From: Microvirga sp. ACRRW
GTDB taxonomy: Bacteria > Pseudomonadota > Alphaproteobacteria > Rhizobiales > Beijerinckiaceae
Direction: 5' to 3'
Length of the DNA stretch: 64,000 nt
Assembly: GCF_022346925.1 (NCBI RefSeq)
Contig: NZ_JAKRNJ010000001.1
Location: 62,001 to 126,000 of the forward strand
Position numbers and translations under genes: made by a program. Each line of letters opens with the position of its first letter. Position 1 is the stretch's first letter. A model generated the notes under the pieces. It was given only the letters and a program-made list of their open reading frames with translations, did no database searches and had not been told where the DNA came from. Shown piece after piece: positions 9,802-18,157 of this stretch.

Positions 9802-10815
9802 ATGTTATGGGACGGGATTGCCCGGCGCAGCGCCGGAGCCGGTGGCGGCGGAGGTACGGTGGAGGAGATCAAGCAACCTGCCGAGCAGCCTCCGCGCGCG
9901 AAGGTGAAGATCGGCCTGGCCCTGGGCGGAGGTGCGGCGCGCGGCTGGTCGCATATCGGCGTGCTGCGGGTTCTGGATGAGGCGGGCATCGTCCCCGACG
10001 TGATCGCCGGCTGTTCCATCGGCGCGGTGGTGGGCGGCTGCTATGCCGCGGGCAAGCTCGATGAACTCGAAGCCTTCGCCATGTCGCTGACCAAGCGCCG
10101 CGTCATGGGTCTGCTCGACTTCCATTTCAGCGGCGCAGGCCTGATCGCGGGCGGACGCCTGCAGAAGCTGCTCGACCAGGATCTCACGGATCGCCGCGTC
10201 GAGACGCTGCCCATCAAGTTCTGCACCATCGCAACCGAACTCACGAGCGGCCACGAGATCTGGCTGACCCGTGGTCCTCTCGTCCAGGCGATGCGGGCGT
10301 CCTATGCCCTGCCCGGCGTGTTCGACCCCGTTCTCATCGGCGGGCGCTGGCTCATGGACGGCGCTCTCGTGAACCCCATCCCCATCACAGCTGCGCGCGC
10401 GCTCGGCGCGGATCTCGTGATCTGCGTGAACCTCAATGGCGAGGTGCGCGTGCGCGGAACGGTGATCCAATCCTACGATTCCGAGACGAGCGATCAGAAG
10501 GAGATCGAGGAGGTCATCGAGGACGCGCCGCGCAAGTGGAGCCTCTTCTCGGGCGCACGCAACGACAAGCAGCGCAAGCCCGATGCGCCCGGCATGGCCA
10601 CCGTCATGGTCGATGCCTTCAACATCACGCAGGACCGCATTGCGCGCTCACGCCTCGCGGGCGACCCGCCGGACGTCATGGTCGCGCCCAAGCTCGCCAA
10701 GATGGGATTGTTCGAGTTTCACCGCGCGCAGGAATGCGTTGCGCTCGGACGGCAGGCCACGGAGCGCGCCCTGCCGGATATTCTGGAACTGATTCAGGAA
10801 TCGCAAACAGCCTGA
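9802..10815 (+). CDS. patatin-like phospholipase (RssA type)
   Basis: A 337-residue cytosolic serine lipid acyl hydrolase with a Ser-Asp dyad. The oxyanion loop GGGAARG is near residue 43, the nucleophile lies in GCSIG near 75 and the Asp in MDGALVNPIPI near 193. GGAG 8 bases upstream supports ATG 9802, although the first 35 residues are Gly-rich and poorly conserved. The physiological lipid is unknown. Its TGA abuts the stop of the convergent CBS gene. Confidence 0.9.
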   Translation: MLWDGIARRSAGAGGGGGTVEEIKQPAEQPPRAKVKIGLALGGGAARGWSHIGVLRVLDEAGIVPDVIAGCSIGAVVGGCYAAGKLDELEAFAMSLTKRRVMGLLDFHFSGAGLIAGGRLQKLLDQDLTDRRVETLPIKFCTIATELTSGHEIWLTRGPLVQAMRASYALPGVFDPVLIGGRWLMDGALVNPIPITAARALGADLVICVNLNGEVRVRGTVIQSYDSETSDQKEIEEVIEDAPRKWSLFSGARNDKQRKPDAPGMATVMVDAFNITQDRIARSRLAGDPPDVMVAPKLAKMGLFEFHRAQECVALGRQATERALPDILELIQESQTA

Positions 10816-11247
10816 TCAGGCGGTGGCGATGTATTCCTTGATCGCCTGACTCTCGGCTTCGATTTCTTCCACGCGCTGCTTTACCACGTCGCCGATGGAG
10901 ATGATGCCGACGAGCTGCGCTCCCTCGATGACGGGCACATGGCGGAACTTCTGCTGCGTCATCAGCTCCATGAGTTCGTTGATGGAACTGTGGCCGGTGC
11001 AGGTGACGACCTGGCCGGTCATGAAGCGCGACACCGGCTGATCGAGAGCCTGCGCGCCATGGGCCGCGACAGCCTTGACGATATCGCGCTCGGAGAGAAT
11101 GCCGGCGACAGGCTGCCTGTCGTCCACCACCACGACGGCACCGATCCTGCGCTCGGAGAGAAGCCGGGCCGCATCGCCCAGCGAGCTGCCCGCCTCGATA
11201 GAGACGACATTGCGTCCTTTCAGCGAAAGGATCTGATCGACGTTCAT
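10816..11247 (-). CDS. CBS domain protein
   Basis: A 143-residue protein made of a single CBS pair, starting MNVDQILSLKGRNVVSI; GGGAGGG lies before ATG 11247. CBS pairs sense adenosine nucleotides and regulate partner proteins. No effector domain is attached. It ends next to the patatin gene on the opposite strand. Confidence 0.9.
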   Translation of the reverse strand: MNVDQILSLKGRNVVSIEAGSSLGDAARLLSERRIGAVVVVDDRQPVAGILSERDIVKAVAAHGAQALDQPVSRFMTGQVVTCTGHSSINELMELMTQQKFRHVPVIEGAQLVGIISIGDVVKQRVEEIEAESQAIKEYIATA

Positions 11248-11362
11248 GTTTTCCCTCCCGTTGAGCGGGGCGAAGGCCTTCTCAGCCTTCGCGACCGCAC
11301 GCCGATGCGGGCTCATAACCCAACGTCAGCTCTAACGAAGATTGAGCGAATCCGCGGCACTT

Positions 11363-12181
11363 TCAAGCCGAGATGCGGCGTCCTCTCGCGGGGATCGGGT
11401 CCAGCCAGGGAAAGATGGCGAGTCCCACGAGGAAGCCGCCTACATGCGCCTCCCAGGCGATGTTGCCCTCAGCCATGCCGACGGGCTGGACGACGGCGAA
11501 GATGTAGTTGGTGGCGAACCACACGCCGAGAAACACCAGGAAGGGCTGGTTCCGGATGATGTCCGCGAAAGGTTGACGCGGCCGCTCGTGAGGCTCGGTG
11601 AGCCGTCCCTCCCAGTGCCAGCTGGACGGCGCGAACATGAACCATGCGGCGGCGGCCATGAGGCCGGAGACCGCCCCCGAAGCGCCGATCATCGGCATCA
11701 CCTGCAGCGGATTTACCGCCACATAGAGGATAGCGCCGCCGACACCTGAGAGGACAGAGAGCAGAAAGAAGCGCCCTGCCCCGCAGCGCCGGGCAATCGG
11801 GGTGCCGAAGGCCGCGAGCCAGATGCTGTTGATGATCACATGGGCCCATGATCCGTGGAGCAGCATGTAGGTCAGCGCCGTCCAGGGCCGCCCCTCCCCA
11901 TCGCCGAGGATGTATTGCGCAAAGGCCGCGATCGGCTCCAGGACATCCTCCGCCGCGCCCTCCTGCAGGGCCCGGACGACCTCCTGGCTGTCGGCGCCGC
12001 CATAAGCGACGGCCCAGCGGGCGGGAATCACCGCCCAGTCGATCACCAGCTGGAAATCGGTTTCCTCCGAGAGGAAGAGCATCCGAACGGCATGAATTGC
12101 CACCAGAGCGAGAATGCTGAAGGTCACGACCGACGGCAGATTGAAAATCGGCTCGCGGGCACCGGGCTGACGCAAGGGCAT
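11363..12181 (-). CDS. rhomboid family intramembrane serine protease
   Basis: A 272-residue inner-membrane protein with about six hydrophobic segments. The catalytic Ser is in MIGASGAVSG (near residue 168) and the catalytic His in WEAHVGGFLVG (near 248), matching the rhomboid dyad. LLHGSWAHVIINSIWL carries the conserved His-Asn region. ATG 12181 is used (a TTG exists at 12187). Substrates are unknown. Confidence 0.9.
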   Translation of the reverse strand: MPLRQPGAREPIFNLPSVVTFSILALVAIHAVRMLFLSEETDFQLVIDWAVIPARWAVAYGGADSQEVVRALQEGAAEDVLEPIAAFAQYILGDGEGRPWTALTYMLLHGSWAHVIINSIWLAAFGTPIARRCGAGRFFLLSVLSGVGGAILYVAVNPLQVMPMIGASGAVSGLMAAAAWFMFAPSSWHWEGRLTEPHERPRQPFADIIRNQPFLVFLGVWFATNYIFAVVQPVGMAEGNIAWEAHVGGFLVGLAIFPWLDPIPARGRRISA

Positions 12182-12358
12182 GGACAACTTTTTCTTAGGC
12201 TGCCAGCATAAGAGAATCGAGGCTGACGGCGGGCGGCAATCTTCTTAATCTAGCCTTCTATCTGGCCTGCCACGCAAGGAAAACCAAGCGCTTAGCTTGA
12301 CCTTTTGATGACCTAGAGGAATGCTTTCCTCACTACGGTCAAGCCCGCAAACTTTTTG

Positions 12359-12366
12359 TTAACCAT
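12359..12366. promoter_or_regulatory. TTAACCAT half site (CtrA-type)
   Basis: TTAACCAT is a common CtrA half site. It lies 82 bases before the full TTAA-N7-TTAA site in the same promoter region. The rest of the 295 bases between the rhomboid start and the peptidase start is AT-richer than its surroundings and shows no gene. Confidence 0.35.
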
Positions 12367-12447
12367 AAAGGAACCGTTTGCAGGCGCGACGCGTTAACTC
12401 ACCTTTTACTTTCCGCTTGAGCCTTAAATGTAACCATGTCAGTTTGG

Positions 12448-12462
12448 TTAAAAGAACATTAA
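12448..12462. promoter_or_regulatory. CtrA-type binding site
   Basis: TTAA-AAGAACA-TTAA matches the CtrA consensus TTAA-N7-TTAA exactly and ends 14 bases before the start codon of the BTLCP gene. Binding this close to the start would usually repress. It is a sequence match only. Confidence 0.5.
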
Positions 12463-12476
12463 CCGGCTGGTGGGGC

Positions 12477-13160
12477 ATGCGGCAAGATTATTTCAAAAAA
12501 GGCTTTTTTAGCGGCTTAAACGAGAAGTTTTCCTTCTCTGGCAATTTTATCAAAGCAGCCTGCGTCTCGGCCATCATGGTCTTCGCCGGTAACGCAGTCC
12601 AGGCTCAGACCCTGGCTTCCTTGCCCACATCGAGCAACCCGATTGCCAGCATGGGCGCGGCCAAGCCTCTCGTCGCCTGGTCGAAGTTCTGCGACACTCA
12701 CCCCGCCGAGTGCGCCGTCGACCGGTCCGAGCCGGAAACCATCGAGCTGACCTCACAGACCTGGAAGACCATCGTCTCCGTGAACCAGCGTGTGAACTCC
12801 TCCATCAAGGCGGTGACGGATGCCGATCACTGGGGCTCCGTGGACATTTGGGACTTCGCCGAAGATGGTCGTGGCGATTGCGAGGACTTCCAGCTCCTGA
12901 AGCGCCGCATCCTCGCCGAGAGCGGCCTGCCCCGCCGCGCCATGCGCATGACCGTCGTAATCGACGAACTCGGCGAAGGCCATGCGGTGCTAGTAGTTCG
13001 CACCAATCGCGGCGATTACGTTCTCGACAACAAGACCTCGTCCGTCCTGCCCTGGAGCAAGACCGGCTACGTCTACATCAAGCGCGAGAGCCAGGATCAG
13101 GTGGGCTGGGTTTCCCTGGGCGGCATCGCTACCTCGCCGACCACCACCGCGAACCGCTAA
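12477..13160 (+). CDS. bacterial transglutaminase-like cysteine peptidase (BTLCP)
   Basis: A 227-residue exported protein with an N-terminal hydrophobic segment ending near AGNAVQAQ. The Cys-His-Asp triad of the BTLCP family is visible in GRGDCEDFQLLKRRIL (Cys), GHAVLVV (His) and GDYVLDN (Asp). Family members process surface adhesins (LapG-like) or other periplasmic proteins. ATG 12477 follows GGTGGGG. No adhesin or cyclic-di-GMP partner is adjacent. Confidence 0.88.
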   Translation: MRQDYFKKGFFSGLNEKFSFSGNFIKAACVSAIMVFAGNAVQAQTLASLPTSSNPIASMGAAKPLVAWSKFCDTHPAECAVDRSEPETIELTSQTWKTIVSVNQRVNSSIKAVTDADHWGSVDIWDFAEDGRGDCEDFQLLKRRILAESGLPRRAMRMTVVIDELGEGHAVLVVRTNRGDYVLDNKTSSVLPWSKTGYVYIKRESQDQVGWVSLGGIATSPTTTANR

Positions 13161-13201
13161 AACGAACTAGGCCGCTAGCGCCGGTTCCGACAGAATTTCA
13201 T

Positions 13202-13231
13202 AATGAGGCGGGTCAGTCGATCCGCCTCATT
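13202..13231. terminator. probable terminator hairpin
   Basis: A 13-bp stem with one G-T pair (AATGAGGCGGGTC with GATCCGCCTCATT) and a 4-base loop, followed by a short T-run on the plus strand, sits between the convergent BTLCP and carbonic anhydrase genes and overlaps the last codons of the latter. Confidence 0.65.
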
Positions 13232-13743
13232 CCTTTTGCGAAGCGCTTCCAGTTCTCGACATAATGCTTCGCCGACCAGCGCAGCCGCTCGATGGCCGCC
13301 TCGTCCAGCACGCGGATCGCCTTGGCGGGCGCGCCGACGATCAGGGAATTGTCCGGAAACTCCTTGCCCTCGGTCACGAGCGCATTCGCGCCCACGAGGC
13401 AGTTCCGGCCAATGCGCACATGGTTGAGCACGGTCGCTCCCATGCCGATGAGGGAATTCTCGCCGATGGTGCAGCCATGCAGGATGGCGCTGTGGCCGAT
13501 GGTGCAGCCCGCGCCCACGCTGAGCGGCGCGCCCATATCCGTGTGCAGCACCGCCCCTTCCTGGATGTTCGTGCCTTCGCCGATGTCGATCATCTCGTTG
13601 TCGCCGCGCAGCACGGCGCCGAACCAGATGCCCACATCGCCCCCGAGCCGCACCTTGCCGATCACATGAGCGTCGGGCGCGATCCAGTAACGGCCCTCCT
13701 CGGGCAGGACGGGAGAGACATCATCGAGGCTGTAGATCGGCAT
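13213..13743 (-). CDS. gamma-class carbonic anhydrase family protein
   Basis: A 176-residue left-handed beta-helix protein with hexapeptide repeats, the YrdA/PaaY-like gamma-CA group. WFGAVLRGDN, GAVLHTD and GHSAILHGC carry the trimer metal-site histidines. Activity in this subgroup is variable and may be hydratase or CoA-related. ATG 13743 is used. Confidence 0.9.
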   Translation of the reverse strand: MPIYSLDDVSPVLPEEGRYWIAPDAHVIGKVRLGGDVGIWFGAVLRGDNEMIDIGEGTNIQEGAVLHTDMGAPLSVGAGCTIGHSAILHGCTIGENSLIGMGATVLNHVRIGRNCLVGANALVTEGKEFPDNSLIVGAPAKAIRVLDEAAIERLRWSAKHYVENWKRFAKGMRRID

Positions 13744-13770
13744 GGCATTTTCCCGAGCCTGGAAGTCAAA

Positions 13771-13880
13771 AGCGCCACGCTTGTCATCCCCGGCGGTCCG
13801 AAGGACCGGGAAGGGGATCCATAGCGTGGCGCTTGATCGTGGATTCCCTTCCCCTTCGCTGCGCTCCGGCCGGGAATGAC
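13771..13880. repeat. palindromic extragenic repeat
   Basis: The stretch runs from GTCATCCCCGG (13783) to CCGGGAATGAC (ending 13880), a complementary frame typical of Rhizobiales dispersed repeats. AGCGCCACGCT at 13771-13781 pairs perfectly with AGCGTGGCGCT at 13823-13833. It occupies the gap between the carbonic anhydrase and DUF3126 genes and contains no gene. Confidence 0.7.
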
Positions 13881-13916
13881 ACCTGGAGGCCTATTCCCGC
13901 AGGAAGAAAGGGCCGC

Positions 13917-14129
13917 TTAGTCCTCGAGGTCCGTATCGAGGATCGCCATGGTGAAGTTGAAGGAGCGGTCCCCGTCCTCGTCATCGACGAAGAGCACGCC
14001 GACGAATTCCTCACCAATGTAAACTTCCGCCGAATCGGTCTTCTTGGGGCGACCGACAACTCGGATCGAGTGGTTCGCAAAGGTCTGGCGCAGGTAGCGC
14101 TCGACTTTCGCCATCTCCGTTTTGTCCAC
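13917..14129 (-). CDS. DUF3126 family protein
   Basis: A 70-residue cytosolic protein, MDKTEMAKVERYLRQTF at the N-terminus and acidic at the C-terminus (AILDTDLED), matching the alphaproteobacterial DUF3126 family. It lies 93 bases downstream of cysE on the same strand, its usual neighbour. Function unknown. Confidence 0.9.
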   Translation of the reverse strand: MDKTEMAKVERYLRQTFANHSIRVVGRPKKTDSAEVYIGEEFVGVLFVDDEDGDRSFNFTMAILDTDLED

Positions 14130-14222
14130 TACAGGTCCTTTCTCAACTTGTTCGCATCAGCCATTGCCATGCCCGGCCAACGCGAGCAAGCGGGGATGGG
14201 TTCGTTCGGGGGCTTTCTCCCC

Positions 14223-15059
14223 TCAGATCCCGTCGGCCTCGGAGATAAGATGATCCATGGCGCGGGCAGGCTCGTCGCAACCCGCCGTGCCGACGACCTT
14301 GGCGGGGACACCCGCCACCGTCGCGTTGTGGGGCACGGGCTTCAAAACCACGGAGCCCGCCGCGATCCTCGCGCAATGGCCGACCTCGATATTGCCCAGG
14401 ATCTTGGCACCCGCCCCGATCAGCACGCCATGGCGGATCTTCGGATGACGGTCGCCCCGCTCCTTGCCGGTTCCGCCCAGGGTCACGTCCTGGAGCATCG
14501 AGACATTGTCCTCGATGATGGCGGTCGCGCCGACCACGAGGCCGGTGGCGTGGTCGAGGAAGATGCCGCGCCCGATCCGGGCCGCCGGGTGAATATCGGT
14601 CTGGAAGGTGTCCGAGGATCGGCTCTGAAGGTAGAGCGCGAAATCCTCCCGGCCCTTGGTCCAGAGCCAATGAGCCAGACGGTGGGTCTGAATAGCGTGG
14701 AAGCCCTTGAAATAGAGCACGGGCTCGATGGCGCGGGTCACGGCGGGGTCACGGTCGAGAACGGCGCTGATATCGGCGCGGAAGGCCTGGCCGATGATCT
14801 TGTCCTGCTCCACCGCCTCCAGGAACACCTGCTCGATGATGTCCGCCGGCAAAGCCGCATGGCCGAGGCGGGACGCGACCCGGTGGATCACCGCCGCTTC
14901 CAAGCTCGGCTGATGGAGGATGGCGCTCAGCACGAAACCGGCGAGAGCGGGCTCGGCCTGCACGACGGCCTCGGCCTCGGCGCGGAGACGGCTCCAGAGC
15001 GGATCGACCTTGCCGGCGAGGAAATCCGGATTTCCGGACTTCAAGCGCGTCTGTGTCAT
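14223..15059 (-). CDS. cysE: serine O-acetyltransferase
   Basis: Acetylates L-serine with acetyl-CoA, the first step of cysteine synthesis. The 278-residue product has the helical N-terminal domain and a C-terminal left-handed beta-helix with GIFLDHATGLVVGATAII (catalytic His) and GDRHPKIRHGVLIGAGAKI. Length is typical of Rhizobiales CysE. It is divergent from the crotonase gene across 79 bases. Confidence 0.95.
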   Translation of the reverse strand: MTQTRLKSGNPDFLAGKVDPLWSRLRAEAEAVVQAEPALAGFVLSAILHQPSLEAAVIHRVASRLGHAALPADIIEQVFLEAVEQDKIIGQAFRADISAVLDRDPAVTRAIEPVLYFKGFHAIQTHRLAHWLWTKGREDFALYLQSRSSDTFQTDIHPAARIGRGIFLDHATGLVVGATAIIEDNVSMLQDVTLGGTGKERGDRHPKIRHGVLIGAGAKILGNIEVGHCARIAAGSVVLKPVPHNATVAGVPAKVVGTAGCDEPARAMDHLISEADGI

Positions 15060-15138
15060 GGTAATCTCCCTGCCGGCTCGGCTCTTACAAAGACATACAT
15101 AGGAATACCGGGCCCCTTACCATAGATCCCCGGACGCC

Positions 15139-15939
15139 ATGAACGCCTCTTTTTCGCCTATCAGCCCCAAGCTCAGCGCATCCGTCGACGGCCCTGTCGC
15201 GACGCTTTGCATCGACAACCCGGCGAAGCACAACGCCCTGGACCTGGAGATGTGGCGGGCCCTGCCGGGCCTCATCGCGGCGCTCGACAAGGACGAGAGC
15301 GTGCGGGTGATCGTCCTGCGCGGTGCGGGATCGGAATCGTTCGCCTCCGGCGCCGACATTGCGGAATTCGAGACCGTGCGGGCCGATGCCGAGGGTGGAC
15401 GGGCTTACGAGGCGATCAACGAAGCAGCCTTCTGGGCGCTCGCCCATTGCTCGAAGCCGGCAATCGCCATGATCCGCAGGTTCTGCCTCGGCGGCGGCTT
15501 CGGCCTCGCGCTTTCCTGCGATTTGCGCATCGCCTCCGACAATGCGGTATTCGGCATTCCCGCAGCGCGTCTCGGCATCGGCTATCCTCCCGGAGCGATG
15601 AAGCTCGTGACCGCCGCCGTCGGCGCACCGGCAGCCAAGGATCTTTTCTACACCGCGCGGCGCATTAATGCTGAGGAAGCGCAGCGTCTCGGCGTCGTCC
15701 AGCGCGTGGTGCCTGACAATGAACTGGAAAGCACCGTTCTCGCTTTGGCGCACGACATCGCGAAGAACGCGCCTCTCACTATCCGCGCCGCGAAAGCCGC
15801 TATCGATGAAGCGATGGGCGTTGCGCATCCGAATGCCGATCCTCTTGCGCTCGCCGATCAATGCTTCGACAGCGCGGATGCGGTGGAGGGACGCACGGCC
15901 TTTCTGGAGAAGCGCAAGCCCGTCTTCAAGGGGCGTTGA
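15139..15939 (+). CDS. enoyl-CoA hydratase/isomerase superfamily protein lacking both catalytic glutamates
   Basis: A 266-residue crotonase-fold protein. The CoA/oxyanion region reads GGGFGLALSCD where classical hydratases have GGGCELA, so the first catalytic Glu is Gly. The second Glu position (PEI in crotonase) reads PAARLGIG. True hydratase activity is therefore unlikely; isomerase, hydrolase or decarboxylase chemistry, or another role, is possible. The gene stands alone and ends 3 bases before the convergent methyltransferase. Confidence 0.85.
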   Translation: MNASFSPISPKLSASVDGPVATLCIDNPAKHNALDLEMWRALPGLIAALDKDESVRVIVLRGAGSESFASGADIAEFETVRADAEGGRAYEAINEAAFWALAHCSKPAIAMIRRFCLGGGFGLALSCDLRIASDNAVFGIPAARLGIGYPPGAMKLVTAAVGAPAAKDLFYTARRINAEEAQRLGVVQRVVPDNELESTVLALAHDIAKNAPLTIRAAKAAIDEAMGVAHPNADPLALADQCFDSADAVEGRTAFLEKRKPVFKGR

Positions 15940-15942
15940 ATC

Positions 15943-16428
15943 TTAGCGCCGATAGACGAAATAACGCCCTTCAGCAACGCCGGTTTTCGACGAGATGTCC
16001 GTGCATGACGGAAGGTCGAAAGCACGGTCCGCAACGAGAAGGCCGCCCGGTTGCAGCAGCGTCTCGATCAGCGGCGACAGACGCCGCGCAAGCTCGCGGT
16101 TGGCTTCCGCATCGCCGGTGCCGATGTCCGCGTGAACGAGCGCCGCTGAGCCTGCGCCGAGGCGTTCGATGAACAGCGGCAAGGTCTCGAAAATATCGCC
16201 GACGATGAGATACTCGTCAGGCGGCATGCAATCGGGATGCGCTGCGGGCGAACGCTCGAACACATAAATCTCGCGTCCCGGCAAACGCTCCCGCAGGTGA
16301 TCGTAGGTGCGCCCATTCCCGAGGCCGAGTTCGAGCACAAGTCCTTCAGCGGAGATTTCGCGCGCCGCCCAATCCAGCAAATCGCGCTGCGCCGTCAGCC
16401 GGCGAATGACGCTGTCGAGTCTGGTCAT
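15943..16428 (-). CDS. class I SAM-dependent methyltransferase
   Basis: A 161-residue protein with SAM-binding motif I LELGLGNGRTYDHL and an acidic strand-2 end (YVFER). Later motifs HADIGTG and LLQPGGLLVADR fit the Rossmann fold. It is short, just the core domain. The substrate cannot be predicted. Confidence 0.85.
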   Translation of the reverse strand: MTRLDSVIRRLTAQRDLLDWAAREISAEGLVLELGLGNGRTYDHLRERLPGREIYVFERSPAAHPDCMPPDEYLIVGDIFETLPLFIERLGAGSAALVHADIGTGDAEANRELARRLSPLIETLLQPGGLLVADRAFDLPSCTDISSKTGVAEGRYFVYRR

Positions 16429-16485
16429 CCCTGCCTCCCTCGCGAAGGAAGTGGAGCGAGGACGCCGTAAATCAACTTGGCTGTT

Positions 16486-17250
16486 TCAGGGACGCTTGGA
16501 CAGGAACTCCAGCACGCCCTGCTTGTGCACCTTGTCGCCGACGGCAAGATTGTGGTCGCGGCCGGGAATGTCGAGGCTGGTTGCGTTCGGCAAAAGCTTC
16601 ACGAGTTCGGGGCCTGAGCCCGCCACATCGTCGTTGGTGCCGACGGATACCAGCGTCGGCAAGGTGATGGATGCCACCTCCTCTTTCGTCAGCGCCTGAC
16701 GGGAGCCGCGAATGCACGCGGCAAGGGCTTTCAGGTCGCTGCCGTTCTGCTCCGCGAAAGCGCGGAACATGCGCTGCATGGGATCGGTCAGCTCATCGAG
16801 CGAGCGCACTTCCATCGCGTCCGCGATGCCGAGCGGAAGACCGACGCCGTCGATCAGATGAATGCCGAGGCCGCCGAGCATGGCGGAACGCATGCGCTCG
16901 GGCGCAGCCAGCGCCATATGCGCGGTGATGCGCGCGCCCATGGAATAACCCATCACATCCGCTTGCTCGATCTCGAGATGATCGAGAAGACGCACGGCAT
17001 CCTCCGCCATGCGGTAGGAGTGATACGCTTCCGGATCATAGAGCTTGTCGCTCTGGCCATGCCCGCGATTGTCGAAGGCGATCACGCGATAGCCCTCACG
17101 CGTCAGCGTCTTCACCCACAGCGTGTTGACCCAGTTCACCGCATGGCTCGATGCGAAGCCGTGAATGAGCAGGACCGGATCGCCCTCCCCCTCATGAGCA
17201 GGCACGTCGATGTAAGCGATGCTGACGCCGTTGGAATTGAAATAGCGCAT
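16486..17250 (-). CDS. alpha/beta hydrolase
   Basis: A 254-residue alpha/beta hydrolase. The oxyanion motif is LLIHGFASSH, the nucleophile Ser is in VMGYSMGARI near residue 98, and the His is in GRDHNLAVGD near 238. ATG 17250 opens MRYFNSNGVSIAYID, the normal family N-terminus. Likely an esterase or lactonase; substrate unknown. Confidence 0.88.
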   Translation of the reverse strand: MRYFNSNGVSIAYIDVPAHEGEGDPVLLIHGFASSHAVNWVNTLWVKTLTREGYRVIAFDNRGHGQSDKLYDPEAYHSYRMAEDAVRLLDHLEIEQADVMGYSMGARITAHMALAAPERMRSAMLGGLGIHLIDGVGLPLGIADAMEVRSLDELTDPMQRMFRAFAEQNGSDLKALAACIRGSRQALTKEEVASITLPTLVSVGTNDDVAGSGPELVKLLPNATSLDIPGRDHNLAVGDKVHKQGVLEFLSKRP

Positions 17251-17362
17251 GGACAAACCGGAGAGTTGGTGTCGATTGCGGCGCAACCTAAGCACCCGCT
17301 TCCGCAAATACAATCGCTTCATGCAGCAGGCTCGGACGCAAGACCATTGATGATGTAGGAGC

Positions 17363-17507
17363 GCGTCATCCCGGGGCTGCGGAGCAGAACCCGGGATCGC
17401 ATGACGAGTATGGCGCGATTTCCCCTCTCCCGGGTGGGAGAGGTTAGGCCAGCGCCTCACTCGTCATGCGATCCCGGATCTTCGCTGCGCTGCGTCCGGG
17501 ATGACGC
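17363..17507. repeat. large palindromic extragenic repeat
   Basis: Two inverted copies of a roughly 47-base element face each other: GCGTCATC (17363-17370) pairs with GATGACGC (17500-17507), and ATCGCATGACGAGT (17396-17409) with ACTCGTCATGCGAT (17459-17472). A perfect 8-bp hairpin (17424-17431 with 17436-17443) sits in the centre. It has no coding content. Confidence 0.75.
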
Positions 17508-17514
17508 CCTCTGC

Positions 17515-17603
17515 CGTCATCACCGGCCTTGGGCCGGTGATCCACGTCTTTTGCTGCAGTGGCTCCTCAGACGTGGATGGCCGGGACAAGCCCGGCCATG
17601 ACG
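17515..17603. repeat. second palindromic extragenic repeat (cruciform type)
   Basis: An outer CGTCAT...ATGACG pair encloses three nested elements: the hairpin CACCGGCC-TTG-GGCCGGTG (17521-17539), the arms ATCCACGTCT (17540-17549) and AGACGTGGAT (17569-17578), and the hairpin GGCCGGG-ACAAG-CCCGGCC (17579-17597). Different in sequence from the preceding repeat. Confidence 0.75.
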
Positions 17604-17630
17604 ATGCGAGTTAATGTTCCGCTTTTGTTC

Positions 17631-17659
17631 TTGACTTTGGTCCTAATCTTGGCTATATC
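17631..17659 (+). promoter_or_regulatory. sigma-70 type promoter of the 6S RNA candidate
   Basis: TTGACT (17631-17636), a 17-base spacer and TATATC (17654-17659) form a near-consensus housekeeping promoter. Transcription would begin around 17665-17668. Confidence 0.7.
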
Positions 17660-17664
17660 TCGTG

Positions 17665-17870
17665 ATGTCCCGGCTCAGAGAGGGGCGCGCTCGCGAGGCG
17701 TCGTGATTGTCGGAGCCGGGAGCGGTCCTGTGTCAGGCCTCGCAAGCCTGTCGGCGGGAGGCCCATCGCTGAAACACGCGGTGTACGCCTAAAAGAACCG
17801 TGCGCGAGGAGCCGTCGGGTTCTTCACACACTCCACAATCGAGCCGGACGCCTCCTCGCGCCTCCCTCGA
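17665..17870 (+). ncRNA. ssrS: 6S RNA (SsrS) candidate
   Basis: The segment folds like 6S RNA, the decoy that binds sigma-70 RNA polymerase. A long interrupted closing stem pairs 17678-17689 with 17857-17868, 17695-17702 with 17847-17854 (8 perfect pairs), 17705-17710 with 17835-17840 and 17712-17715 with 17831-17834. A large central bubble follows, with a side hairpin on its 3' strand (17793-17799 with 17818-17824) and an apical stem (17736-17741 with 17758-17763). The strong promoter just upstream fits. The usual zapA/ygfA neighbours are absent. The 5' and 3' ends are approximate. From 17871 to 18157 I see nothing identifiable. Confidence 0.6.
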
Positions 17871-18157
17871 CCCCAAAACCTCGGACCAAACAGGTCGCGA
17901 GGTCATTCCCACATGCCCTTGCCCCCATGCCTTCGCCCGCGCGCTCTTTGATATTCATGCATCATTCCATGCCTTCGAATTCATGAGGCCTTGTTCAGAG
18001 AACATTGCTGCATGGCTTAGCGCGCTGTCAGGGGCGGGATAACTCCTGCATGAAACCGGGTCGGCAAAGGGTTCGTTGAAGGAAAATTTTTGGTCTAGGC
18101 GCATGGCCCCTCAGTCATTATGGTGCGCGCAAATTTCACGGCTTCAGAGCGACGGCA

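Noticed and set aside
13783-17603. CRISPR array in the repeat-rich region
   Set aside because: The repeats are long palindromes in different versions with no regular spacer pattern, and no cas gene is present.
17559-17792. 77-codon frame starting before the 6S candidate
   Set aside because: It runs through the 6S promoter and most of the structured RNA and has no ribosome binding site.
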